DNA of 64,000 bases from Tipula vernalis. Taxonomy: Eukaryota > Arthropoda > Insecta > Diptera > Tipulidae. Positions within the stretch are counted from its first letter, which is position 1, and each line of letters opens with the position of its first letter. Positions 23,383-35,246 of this stretch are shown here, piece by piece. Position numbers and translations under genes: made by a program. The stretch is taken from the NCBI GenBank assembly GCA_958295665.1, contig OY282558.1, forward strand, positions 31,579,045 through 31,643,044. Reading direction: 5' to 3'. Under the pieces are notes generated by a model that did not search any database, was not told the origin of the DNA, and saw only the letters and a list, made by a program, of their open reading frames with translations.

Positions 23383-25956
23383 CTATAGCTCAGCCGATTC
23401 AGAGCTGTAAAAATCCGAAATCTGCAATTGTGCTCCGATTGCGGTTCTTGATACCTTAAATGATAGGTCACGAGACCTGTAATTGCTATACCATACATTT
23501 CGCAGAAAGTTCGATTCGAAGAAAATCACCTTACTATAGCTCAGCCGATTCAGAGCTGTAAAAATCCGAAATCTGCAATTGTGCTCCGATTGCGGTTCTT
23601 GATACCTTAAATGATAGGTCACGAGACCTGTAATTGCTATACCATACATTTCGAAGAAAGTTCGATTCGAAGAAAATCACCTTACTATAGCTCAGCCGAT
23701 TCAGAGCTGTAAAAATCCGAAATCTGCAATTGTGCTCCGATTGCGGTTCTTGATACCTTAAATGATAGGTCACGAGACCTGTAATTGCTATACCATACAT
23801 TTCGAAGAAAGTTCGATTCGAAGAAAATCACCTTACTATAGCTCAGCCGATTCAGAGCTGTAAAAATCCGAAATCTGCAATTGTGCTCCGATTGCGGTTC
23901 TTGATACCTTAAATGATAGGTCACGAGACCTGTAATTGCTATACCATACATTTCGAAGAAAGTTCGATTCGAAGAAAATCACCTTACTATAGCTCAGCCG
24001 ATTCAGAGCTGTAAAAATCCGAAATCTGCAATTGTGCTCCGATTGCGGTTCTTGATACCTCAAATGATAGGTCACGAGACCTGTAATTGCTATACCATAC
24101 ATTTCGAAGAAAGTTCGATTCGAAGAAAATCACCTTACTATAGCTCAGCCGAATCAGAGCTGTAAAAATCCGAAATCTGCAATTGTGCTCCGATTGCGGT
24201 TCTTGATACCTCAAATGATAGGTCTCGGGACTTGTAATTGTTATGCCAAACCGCATTAAAATTGGTTGATTATTTCCATACATTTCACAGAAAAATCGAT
24301 TCGAAGAAAATCACCTTACTATATATAGCTCAGCCGATTCAGAGCTGTAAAAATCCGAAATCTGCAATTGTGCTCCGATTGCGGTTCTTGATACCTTAAA
24401 TGATAGGTCACGAGACCTGTAATTGCTATACCATACATTTCGAAGAAAGTTCGATTCGAAGAAAATCACCTTACTATAGCTCAGCCGATTCAGAGCTGTA
24501 AAAATCCGAAATCTGCAATTGTGCTCCGATTGCGGTTCTTGATACCTCAAATGATAGGTCTCGGGACTTGTAATTGTTATGCCAAACCACATTAAAATTG
24601 GTTGATTATTTCCATACATTTCACAGAAAAATCGATTCGAAGAAAATCACCTTACTATAGCTCAGCCGATTCAGAGCTGTAAAAATCCGAAATCTGCAAT
24701 TGTGCTCCGATTGCGGTTCTTGATACCTTAAATGATAGGTCACGAGACCTGTAATTGCTATACCATACATTTCGAAGAAAGTTCGATTCGAAGAAAATCA
24801 CCTTACTATAGCTCAGCCGATTCAGAGCTGTAAAAATCCGAAATCTGCAATTGTGCTCCGATTGCGGTTCTTGATACCTCAAATGATAGGTCTCGGGACT
24901 TGTAATTGTTATGCCAAACCGCATTAAAATTGGTTGATTATTTCCATACATTTCACAGAAAAATCGATTCGAAGAAAATCACCTTACTATATATAGCTCA
25001 GCCGATTCAGAGCTGTAAAAATCCGAAATCTGCAATTGTGCTCCGATTGCGGTTCTTGATACCTTAAATGATAGGTCACGAGACCTGTAATTGCTATACC
25101 ATACATTTCGAAGAAAGTTCGATTCGAAGAAAATCACCTTACTATAGCTCAGCCGATTCAGAGCTGTAAAAATCCGAAATCTGCAATTGTGCTCCGATTG
25201 CGGTTCTTGATACCTTAAATGATAGGTCACGAGACCTGTAATTGCTATACCATACATTTCGAAGAAAGTTTGATTCGAAGAAAATCACCTTACTATAGCT
25301 CAGCCGATTCAGAGCTGTAAAAATCCGAAATCTGCAATTGTGCTCCGATTGCGGTTCTTGATACCTCAAATGATAGGTCACGAGACCTGTAATTGCTATA
25401 CCATACATTTCGAAGAAAGTTCGATTCGAAGAAAATCACCTTACTATAGCTCAGCCGATTCAGAGCTGTAAAAATCCGAAATCTGCAATTGTGCTCCGAT
25501 TGCGGTTCTTGATACCTCAAATGATAGGTCTCGGGACTTGTAATTGTTATGCCAAACCGCATTAAAATTGGTTGATTATTTCCATACATTTCACAGAAAA
25601 ATCGATTCGAAGAAAATCACCTTACTATAGCTCAGCCGATTCAGAGCTGTAAAAATCCGAAATCTGCAATTGTGCTCCGATTGCGGTTCTTGATACCTCA
25701 AATGATAGGTCACGAGACCTGTAATTGCTATACCATACATTTCGAAGAAAGTTCGATTCGAAGAAAATCACCTTACTATAGCTCAGCCGATTCAGAGCTG
25801 TAAAAATCCGAAATCTGCAATTGTGCTCCGATTGCGGTTCTTGATACCTCAAATGATAGGTCTCGGGACTTGTAATTGTTATGCCAAACCGCATTTATAT
25901 TGGTTGATTATTTCCATACATTTCACAGAAAAATCGATTCGAAGAAAATCACCTTA

Positions 25957-28900
25957 CTATAGCTCAGCCGATTCAGAGCTGTAAAAATCCGAAATCTGCA
26001 ATTGTGCTCCGATTGCGGTTCTTGATACCTTAAATGATAGGTCACGAGACCTGTAATTGCTATACCATACATTTCGAAGAAAGTTCGATTCGAAGAAAAT
26101 CACCTTACTATAGCTCAGCCGATTCAGAGCTGTAAAAATCCGAAATCTGCAATTGTGCTCCGATTGCGGTTCTTGATACCTTAAATGATAGGTCACGAGA
26201 CCTGTAATTGCTATACCATACATTTCGAAGAAAGTTCGATTCGAAGAAAATCACCTTACTATAGCTCAGCCGATTCAGAGCTGTAAAAATCCGAAATCTG
26301 CAATTGTGCTCCGATTGCGGTTCTTGATACCTTAAATGATAGGTCACGAGACCTGTAATTGCTATACCATACATTTCGAAGAAAGTTCGATTCGAAGAAA
26401 ATCACCTTACTATAGCTCAGCCGATTCAGAGCTGTAAAAATCCGAAATCTGCAATTGTGCTCCGATTGCGGTTCTTGATACCTTAAATGATAGGTCACGA
26501 GACCTGTAATTGCTATACCATACATTTCGAAGAAAGTTCGATTCGAAGAAAATCACCTTACTATAGCTCAGCCGATTCAGAGCTGTAAAAATCCGAAATC
26601 TGCAATTGTGCTCCGATTGCGGTTCTTGATACCTTAAATGATAGGTCACGAGACCTGTAATTGCTATACCATACATTTCGAAGAAAGTTCGATTCGAAGA
26701 AAATCACCTTACTATAGCTCAGCCGATTCAGAGCTGTAAAAATCCGAAATCTGCAATTGTGCTCCGATTGCGGTTCTTGATACCTCAAATGATAGGTCTC
26801 GGGACTTGTAATTGTTATGCCAAACCGCATTAAAATTGGTTGATTATTTCCATACATTTCACAGAAAAATCGATTCGAAGAAAATCACCTTACTATAGCT
26901 CAGCCGATTCAGAGCTGTAAAAATCCGAAATCTGCAATTGTGCTCCGATTGCGGTTCTTGATACCTTAAATGATAGGTCACGAGACCTGTAATTGCTATA
27001 CCATACATTTCGAAGAAAGTTCGATTCGAAGAAAATCACCTTACTATAGCTCAGCCGATTCAGAGCTGTAAAAATCCGAAATCTGCAATTGTGCTCCGAT
27101 TGCGGTTCTTGATACCTTAAATGATAGGTCACGAGACCTGTAATTGCTATACCATACATTTTGAAGAAAGTTCGATTCGAAGAAAATCACCTTACTATAG
27201 CTCAGCCGATTCAGAGCTGTAAAAATCCGAAATCTGCAATTGTGCTCCGATTGCGGTTCTTGATACCTCAAATGATAGGTCTCGGGACTTGTAATTGTTA
27301 TGCCAAACCGCATTAAAATTGGTTGATTATTTCCATACATTTCACAGAAAAATCGATTCGAAGAAAATCACCTTACTATAGCTCAGCCGATTCAGAGCTG
27401 TAAAAATCCGAAATCTGCAATTGTGCTCCGATTGCGGTTCTTGATACCTTAAATGATAGGTCACGAGACCTGTAATTGCTATACCATACATTTCGAAGAA
27501 AGTTCGATTCGAAGAAAATCACCTTACTATAGCTCAGCCGATTCAGAGCTGTAAAAATCCGAAATCTGCAATTGTGCTCCGATTGCGGTTCTTGATACCT
27601 CAAATGATAGGTCTCGGGACTTGTAATTGTTATGCCAAACCGCATTAAAATTGGTTGATTATTTCCATACATTTCACAGAAAAATCGATTCGAAGAAAAT
27701 CACCTTACTATAGCTCAGCCGATTCAGAGCTGTAAAAATCCGAAATCTGCAATTGTGCTCCGATTGCGGTTCTTGATACCTTAAATGATAGGTCACGAGA
27801 CCTGTAATTGCTATACCATACATTTCGAAGAAAGTTCGATTCGAAGAAAATCACCTTACTATAGCTCAGCCGATTCAGAGCTGTAAAAATCCGAAATCTG
27901 CAATTGTGCTCCGATTGCGGTTCTTGATACCTCAAATGATAGGTCTCGGGACTTGTAATTGTTATGCCAAACCACATTAAAATTGGTTGATTATTTCCAT
28001 ACATTTCACAGAAAAATCGATTCGAAGAAAATCACCTTACTATAGCTCAGCCGATTCAGAGCTGTAAAAATCCGGAATCTGCAATTGTGCTCCGATTGCG
28101 GTTCTTGATACCTTAAATGATAGGTCACGAGACCTGTAATTGCTATACCATACATTTCGAAGAAAGTTCGATTCGAAGAAAATCACCTTACTATAGCTCA
28201 GCCGATTCAGAGCTGTAAAAATCCGAAATCTGCAATTGTGCTCCGATTGCGGTTCTTGATACCTTAAATGATAGGTCACGAGACCTGTAATTGCTATACC
28301 ATACATTTCGAAGAAAGTTCGATTCGAAGAAAATCACCTTACTATAGCTCAGCCGATTCAGAGCTGTAAAAATCCGAAATCTGCAATTGTGCTCCGATTG
28401 CGGTTCTTGATACCTCAAATGATAGGTCTCGGGACTTGTAATTGTTATGCCAAACCGCATTAAAATTGGTTGATTATTTCCATACATTTCACAGAAAAAT
28501 CGATTCGAAGAAAATCACCTTACTATAGCTCAGCCGATTCAGAGCTGTAAAAATCCGAAATCTGCAATTGTGCTCCGATTGCGGTTCTTGATACCTTAAA
28601 TGATAGGTCACGAGACCTGTAATTGCTATACCATACATTTCGAAGAAAGTTCGATTCGAAGAAAATCACCTTACTATAGCTCAGCCGATTCAGAGCTGTA
28701 AAAATCCGAAATCTGCAATTGTGCTCCGATTGCGGTTCTTGATACCTTAAATGATAGGTCACGAGACCTGTAATTGCTATACCATACATTTCGAAGAAAG
28801 TTTGATTCGAAGAAAATCACCTTACTATAGCTCAGCCGATTCAGAGCTGTAAAAATCCGAAATCTGCAATTGTGCTCCGATTGCGGTTCTTGATACCTCA

Positions 28901-30122
28901 AATGATAGGTCTCGGGACTTGTAATTGTTATGCCAGACCGCATTAAAATTGGTTGATTATTTCCATACATTTCACAGAAAAATCGATTCGAAGAAAATCA
29001 CCTTACTATAGCTCAGCCGATTCAGAGCTGTAAAAATCCGAAATCTGCAATTGTGCTCCGATTGCGGTTCTTGATACCTTAAATGATAGGTCACGAGACC
29101 TGTAATTGCTATACCATACATTTCGAAGAAAGTTCGATTCGAAGAAAATCACCTTACTATAGCTCAGCCGATTCAGAGCTGTAAAAATCCGAAATCTGCA
29201 ATTGTGCTCCGATTGCGGTTCTTGATACCTTAAATGATAGGTCACGAGACCTGTAATTGCTATACCATACATTTCGAAGAAAGTTCGATTCGAAGAAAAT
29301 CACCTTACTATAGCTCAGCCGATTCAGAGCTGTAAAAATCCGAAATCTGCAATTGTGCTCCGATTGCGGTTCTTGATACCTTAAATGATAGGTCACGAGA
29401 CCTGTAATTGCTATACCATACATTTCGAAGAAAGTTCGATTCGAAGAAAATCACCTTACTATAGCTCAGCCGATTCAGAGCTGTAAAAATCCGAAATCTG
29501 CAATTGTGCTCCGATTGCGGTTCTTGATACCTCAAATGATAGGTCTCGGGACTTGTAATTGTTATGCCAAACCGCATTAAAATTGGTTGATTATTTCCAT
29601 ACATTTCACAGAAAAATCGATTCGAAGAAAATCACCTTACTATAGCTCAGCCGATTCAGAGCTGTAAAAATCCGAAATCTGCAATTGTGCTCCGATTGCG
29701 GTTCTTGATACCTTAAATGATAGGTCACGAGACCTGTAATTGCTATACCATACATTTCGAAGAAAGTTCGATTCGAAGAAAATCACCTTACTATAGCTCA
29801 GCCGATTCAGAGCTGTAAAAATCCGAAATCTGCAATTGTGCTCCGATTGCGGTTCTTGATACCTCAAATGATAGGTCTCGGGACTTGTAATTGTTATGCC
29901 AAACCGCATTAAAATTGGTTGATTATTTCCATACATTTCACAGAAAAATCGATTCGAAGAAAATCACCTTACTATAGCTCAGCCGATTCAGAGCTGTAAA
30001 AATCCGAAATCTGCAATTGTGCTCCGATTGCGGTTCTTGATACCTTAAATGATAGGTCACGAGACCTGTAATTGCTATACCATACATTTCGAAGAAAGTT
30101 CGATTCGAAGAAAATCACCTTA
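25957..30122 (+). repeat. Mixed A-run, AAB and AB block
   Basis: Five A monomers then B (25957-26892), AAB (26893), AB (27376, 27708), AAB (28040, 28523), AAAB (29006), AB (29640) and an A at 29972. B copies are B2. Scattered changes include CATTTTGAAG (27044 copy), ACCACAT (27859 copy, as at 24474), CCGGAATC (28040 copy) and GCCAGACCG (28825 copy). Confidence 0.88.
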
Positions 30123-30484
30123 CTATAGCTCAGCCGATTCAGAGCTGTAAAAATCCGAAATCTGCAATTGTGCTCCGATTGCGGTTCTTGATACCTCAAA
30201 TGATAGGTCTCGGGACTTGTAATTGTAATGCCAAACCGCATTAAAATTGGTTGATTATTTCCATACATTTCACAGAAAAATCGATTCGAAGAAAATCACC
30301 TTACTATAGCTCAGCCGATTCAGAGCTGTAAAAATCCGAAATCTGCAATTGTGCTCCGATTGCGGTTCTTGATACCTCAAATAATAGGTCTCGGGACTTG
30401 TAATTGTTATGCCAAACCGCATTAAAATTGGTTGATTATTTCCATACATTTCACAGAAAAATCGATTCGAAGAAAATCACCTTA
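30123..30484 (+). repeat. B-B tandem
   Basis: Adjacent B monomers lie at 30123 and 30304. The first has GTAATTGTAATGCC, shared with the B at 30787. The second has CAAATAATAGG, a marker also in the second B of the tandem at 31905 and in the B copies at 33048, 34130 and 52246. Confidence 0.9.
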
Positions 30485-31904
30485 CTATAGCTCAGCCGAT
30501 TCAGAGCTGTAAAAATCCGAAATCTGCAATTGTGCTCCGATTGCGGTTCTTGATACCTTAAATGATAGGTCACGAGACCTGTAATTGCTATACCATACAT
30601 TTCGAAGAGAATTCGATTCGAAGAAAATCACCTTACTATAGCTCAGCCGATTCAGAGCTGTAAAAATCCGAAATCTGCAATTGTGCTCCGATTGCGGTTC
30701 TTGATACCTTAAATGATAGGTCACGAGACCTGTAATTGCTATACCATACATTTCGAAGAAAGTTCGATTCGAAGAAAATCACCTTACTATAGCTCAGCCG
30801 ATTCAGAGCTGTAAAAATCCGAAATCTGCAATTGTGCTCCGATTGCGGTTCTTGATACCTCAAATGATAGGTCTCGGGACTTGTAATTGTAATGCCAAAC
30901 CGCATTAAAATTGGTTGATTATTTCCATACATTTCACAGAAAAATCGATTCGAAGAAAATCACCTTACTATAGCTCAGCCGATTCAGAGCTGTAAAAATC
31001 CGAAATCTGCAATTGTGCTCCGATTGCGGTTCTTGATACCTTAAATGATAGGTCACGAGACCTGTAATTGCTATACCATACATTTCGAAGAAAATTCGAT
31101 TCGAAGAAAATCACCTTACTATAGCTCAGCCGATTCAGAGCTGTAAAAATCCGAAATCTGCAATTGTGCTCCGATTGCGGTTCTTGATACCTTAAATGAT
31201 AGGTCACGAGACCTGTAATTGCTATACCATACATTTCGAAGAAAGTTCGATTCGAAGAAAATCACCTTACTATAGCTCAGCCGATTCAGAGCTGTAAAAA
31301 TCCGAAATCTGCAATTGTGCTCCGATTGCGGTTCTTGATACCTCAAATGATAGGTCTCGGGACTTGTAATTGTTATGCCAAACCGCATTAAAATTGGTTG
31401 ATTATTTCCATACATTTCACAGAAAAATCGATTCGAAGAAAATCACCTTACTATATAGCTCAGCCGATTCAGAGCTGTAAAAATCCGAAATCTGCAATTG
31501 TGCTCCGATTGCGGTTCTTGATACCTTAAATGATAGGTCACGAGACCTGTAATTGCTAACCATACATTTCGAAGAAAATTCGATTCGAAGAAAATCACCT
31601 TACTATAGCTCAGCCGATTCAGAGCTGTAAAAATCCGAAATCTGCAATTGTGCTCCGATTGCGGTTCTTGATACCTTAAATGATAGGTCACGAGACCTGT
31701 AATTGCTATACCATACATTTCGAAGAAAGTTCGATTCGAAGAAAATCACCTTACTATAGCTCAGCCGATTCAGAGCTGTAAAAATCCGAAATCTGCAATT
31801 GTGCTCCGATTGCGGTTCTTGATACCTTAAATGATAGGTCACGAGACCTGTAATTGCTATACCATACATTTCGAAGAAAGTTCGATTCGAAGAAAATCAC
31901 CTTA
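30485..31904 (+). repeat. AAB units with altered A 3' ends and a +2 junction
   Basis: A copies at 30485 (GAGAATTCG) and 30968 (GAAAATTCG) differ from the usual GAAAGTTCG. The 31451 monomer is 152 bp: a two-base TA gain at the junction (CTATATAGC) and a one-base loss (GCTAACC for GCTATACC). These variants foreshadow the 32.6-34.3 kb blocks. Confidence 0.86.
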
Positions 31905-32266
31905 CTATAGCTCAGCCGATTCAGAGCTGTAAAAATCCGAAATCTGCAATTGTGCTCCGATTGCGGTTCTTGATACCTCAAATGATAGGTCTCGGGACTT
32001 GTAATTGTTATGCCAAACCGCATTAAAATTGGTTGATTATTTCCATACATTTCACAGAAAAATCGATTCGAAGAAAATCACCTTACTATAGCTCAGCCGA
32101 TTCAGAGCTGTAAAAATCCGAAATCTGCAATTGTGCTCCGATTGCGGTTCTTGATACCTCAAATAATAGGTCTCGGGACTTGTAATTGTTATGCCAAACC
32201 GCATTAAAATTGGTTGATTATTTCCATACATTTCACAGAAAAACCGATTCGAAGAAAATCACCTTA
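31905..32266 (+). repeat. B-B tandem
   Basis: B monomers at 31905 and 32086 are adjacent. The second carries CAAATAATAGG and the B1 end AACCGATT, starting a short B1 stretch that lasts to 34310, after 28 kb of mostly B2. Confidence 0.9.
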
Positions 32267-32598
32267 CTATAGCTCAGCCGATTCAGAGCTGTAAAAATCC
32301 GAAATCTGCAATTGTGCTCCGATTGCGGTTCTTGATACCTTAAATGATAGGTCACGAGACCTGTAATTGCTATACCATACATTTCGAAGAAAGTTCGATT
32401 CGAAGAAAATCACCTTACTATAGCTCAGCCGATTCAGAGCTGTAAAAATCCGAAATCTGCAATTGTGCTCCGATTGCGGTTCTTGATACCTCAAATGATA
32501 GGTCTCGGGACTTGTAATTGTTATGCCAAACCGCATTAAAATTGGTTAATTATTTCCATACATTTCACAGAAAAATCGATTCGAAGAAAATCACCTTA

Positions 32599-33228
32599 CT
32601 ATAGCTCAGCCGATTCAGAGCTGTAAAAATCCGAAATCTGCAATTGTGCTCCGATTGCGGTTCTTGATACCTTAAATGATAGGTCACGAGACCTGTAATT
32701 GCTATACCATACATTTCGAAGAAAGTTCGATTCGAAGAAAATCACCTTACAGCTCAGCCGATTCAGAGCTGTAAAAATCCGAAATCTGCAATTGTGCTCC
32801 GATTGCGGTTCTTGATACCTTAAATGATAGGTCACGAGACCTGTAATTGCTATACCATACATTTCGAAGAAAGTTCGATTCGAAGAAAATCACCTTACTA
32901 TAGCTCAGCCGATTCAGAGCTGTAAAAATCCGAAATCTGCAATTGTGCTCCGATTGCGGTTCTTGATACCTTAAATGATAGGTCACGAGACCTGTAATTG
33001 CTAACCATACATTTCGAAGAGAAATCGATTCGAAGAAAATCACCTTACTATAGCTCAGCCGATTCAGAGCTGTAAAAATCCGAAATCTGCAATTGTGCTC
33101 CGATTGCGGTTCTTGATACCTCAAATAATAGGTCTCGGGACTTGTAATTGTTATGCCAAACCGCATTAAAATTGGTTGATTATTTCCATACATTTCACAG
33201 AAAAACCGATTCGAAGAAAATCACCTTA
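32599..33228 (+). repeat. 630-bp block with junction deletions, copy 1
   Basis: It is A (151), A lacking three bases at its junction (CCTTACAGCTC, 148), A lacking one base (GCTAACC, 150) and B with CAAATAATAGG (181). The same block recurs at 33681-34310. The shortened monomers keep the reading frame and so make longer minus-strand open frames, without coding significance. Confidence 0.9.
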
Positions 33229-33680
33229 CTATAGCTCAGCCGATTCAGAGCTGTAAAAATCCGAAATCTGCAATTGTGCTCCGATTGCGGTTCTTGATAC
33301 CTTAAATGATAGGTCACGAGACCTGTAATTGCTATACCATACATTTCGAAGAAAGTTCGATTCGAAGAAAATCACCTTACTATAGCTCAGCCGATTCAGA
33401 GCTGTAAAAATCCGAAATCTGCAATTGTGCTCCGATTGCGGTTCTTGATACCTTAAATGATAGGTCACGAGACCTGTAATTGCTATACCATACATTTCGA
33501 AGAAAGTTCGATTCGAAGAAAATCACCTTACTATAGCTCAGCCGATTCAGAGCTGTAAAAATCCGAAATCTGCAATTGTGCTCCGATTGCGGTTCTTGAT
33601 ACCTTAAATGATAGGTCACGAGACCTGTAATTGCTAACCATACATTTCGAAGAGAATTCGATTCGAAGAAAATCACCTTA

Positions 33681-34310
33681 CTATAGCTCAGCCGATTCAG
33701 AGCTGTAAAAATCCGAAATCTGCAATTGTGCTCCGATTGCGGTTCTTGATACCTTAAATGATAGGTCACGAGACCTGTAATTGCTATACCATACATTTCG
33801 AAGAAAGTTCGATTCGAAGAAAATCACCTTACAGCTCAGCCGATTCAGAGCTGTAAAAATCCGAAATCTGCAATTGTGCTCCGATTGCGGTTCTTGATAC
33901 CTTAAATGATAGGTCACGAGACCTGTAATTGCTATACCATACATTTCGAAGAAAGTTCGATTCGAAGAAAATCACCTTACTATAGCTCAGCCGATTCAGA
34001 GCTGTAAAAATCCGAAATCTGCAATTGTGCTCCGATTGCGGTTCTTGATACCTTAAATGATAGGTCACGAGACCTGTAATTGCTAACCATACATTTCGAA
34101 GAGAATTCGATTCGAAGAAAATCACCTTACTATAGCTCAGCCGATTCAGAGCTGTAAAAATCCGAAATCTGCAATTGTGCTCCGATTGCGGTTCTTGATA
34201 CCTCAAATAATAGGTCTCGGGACTTGTAATTGTTATGCCAAACCGCATTAAAATTGGTTGATTATTTCCATACATTTCACAGAAAAACCGATTCGAAGAA
34301 AATCACCTTA
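33681..34310 (+). repeat. 630-bp block with junction deletions, copy 2
   Basis: It has the same four monomers with the same deletions as 32599-33228, 1082 bp away. One difference is seen: GAGAATTCG here, GAGAAATCG in copy 1 at the end of the third monomer. The intervening 33229-33680 also contains a GCTAACC monomer (33531). Confidence 0.9.
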
Positions 34311-35246
34311 CTATAGCTCAGCCGATTCAGAGCTGTAAAAATCCGAAATCTGCAATTGTGCTCCGATTGCGGTTCTTGATACCTTAAATGATAGGTCACG
34401 AGACCTGTAATTGCTATACCATACATTTCGAAGAAAGTTCGATTCGAAGAAAATCACCTTACTATAGCTCAGCCGATTCAGAGCTGTAAAAATCCGAAAT
34501 CTGCAATTGTGCTCCGATTGCGGTTCTTGATACCTTAAATGATAGGTCACGAGACCTGTAATTGCTATACCATACATTTCGAAGAAAGTTCGATTCGAAG
34601 AAAATCACCTTACTATAGCTCAGCCGATTCAGAGCTGTAAAAATCCGAAATCTGCAATTGTGCTCCGATTGCGGTTCTTGATACCTTAAATGATAGGTCA
34701 CGAGACCTGTAATTGCTATACCATACATTTCGAAGAAAGTTCGATTCGAAGAAAATCACCTTACTATAGCTCAGCCGATTCAGAGCTGTAAAAATCCGAA
34801 ATCTGCAATTGTGCTCCGATTGCGGTTCTTGATACCTTAAATGATAGGTCACGATACCTGTAATTGCTATACCATACATTTCGAAGAAAGTTCGATTCGA
34901 AGAAAATCACCTTACTATAGCTCAGCCGATTCAGAGCTGTAAAAATCCGAAATCTGCAATTGTGCTCCGATTGCGGTTCTTGATACCTTAAATGATAGGT
35001 CACGAGACCTGTAATTGCTATACCATACATTTCGAAGAAAGTTCGATTCGAAGAAAATCACCTTACTATAGCTCAGCCGATTCAGAGCTGTAAAAATCCG
35101 AAATCTGCAATTGTGATCCGATTGCGGTTCTTGATACCTCAAATGATAGGTCTCGGGACTTGTAATTGTTATGCCAAACCGCATTAAAATTGGTTGATTA
35201 TTTCCATACATTTCACAGAAAAATCGATTCGAAGAAAATCACCTTA
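34311..35246 (+). repeat. Five A monomers and the last B before the A-only domain
   Basis: A monomers at 34311-34915 include the first v2 copy (34764, CGATACCTG). The B at 35066 is B2 with GTGATCCG. No further B occurs until 49741. Confidence 0.92.

Larger units (their letters stand above)
18488..25956 (+). repeat. Mixed block rich in A/B hybrid monomers
   Basis: Many A monomers carry the B base C at position 74 (ACCTCAAATG followed by A-type GGTCACGAGACC), for example at 18488, 19126, 19458, 19790, 20726, 21058, 22115, 22447, 23232, 23987, 25293 and 25625. Three 155-bp A+4 monomers occur (18820, 24319, 24987). B monomers lie at 18639, 19277, 19609, 20243, 20877, 22266, 22900, 24138, 24474, 24806, 25444 and 25776. 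Single-copy changes include GCATTTATATTGG in the B at 25776. Confidence 0.88.
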
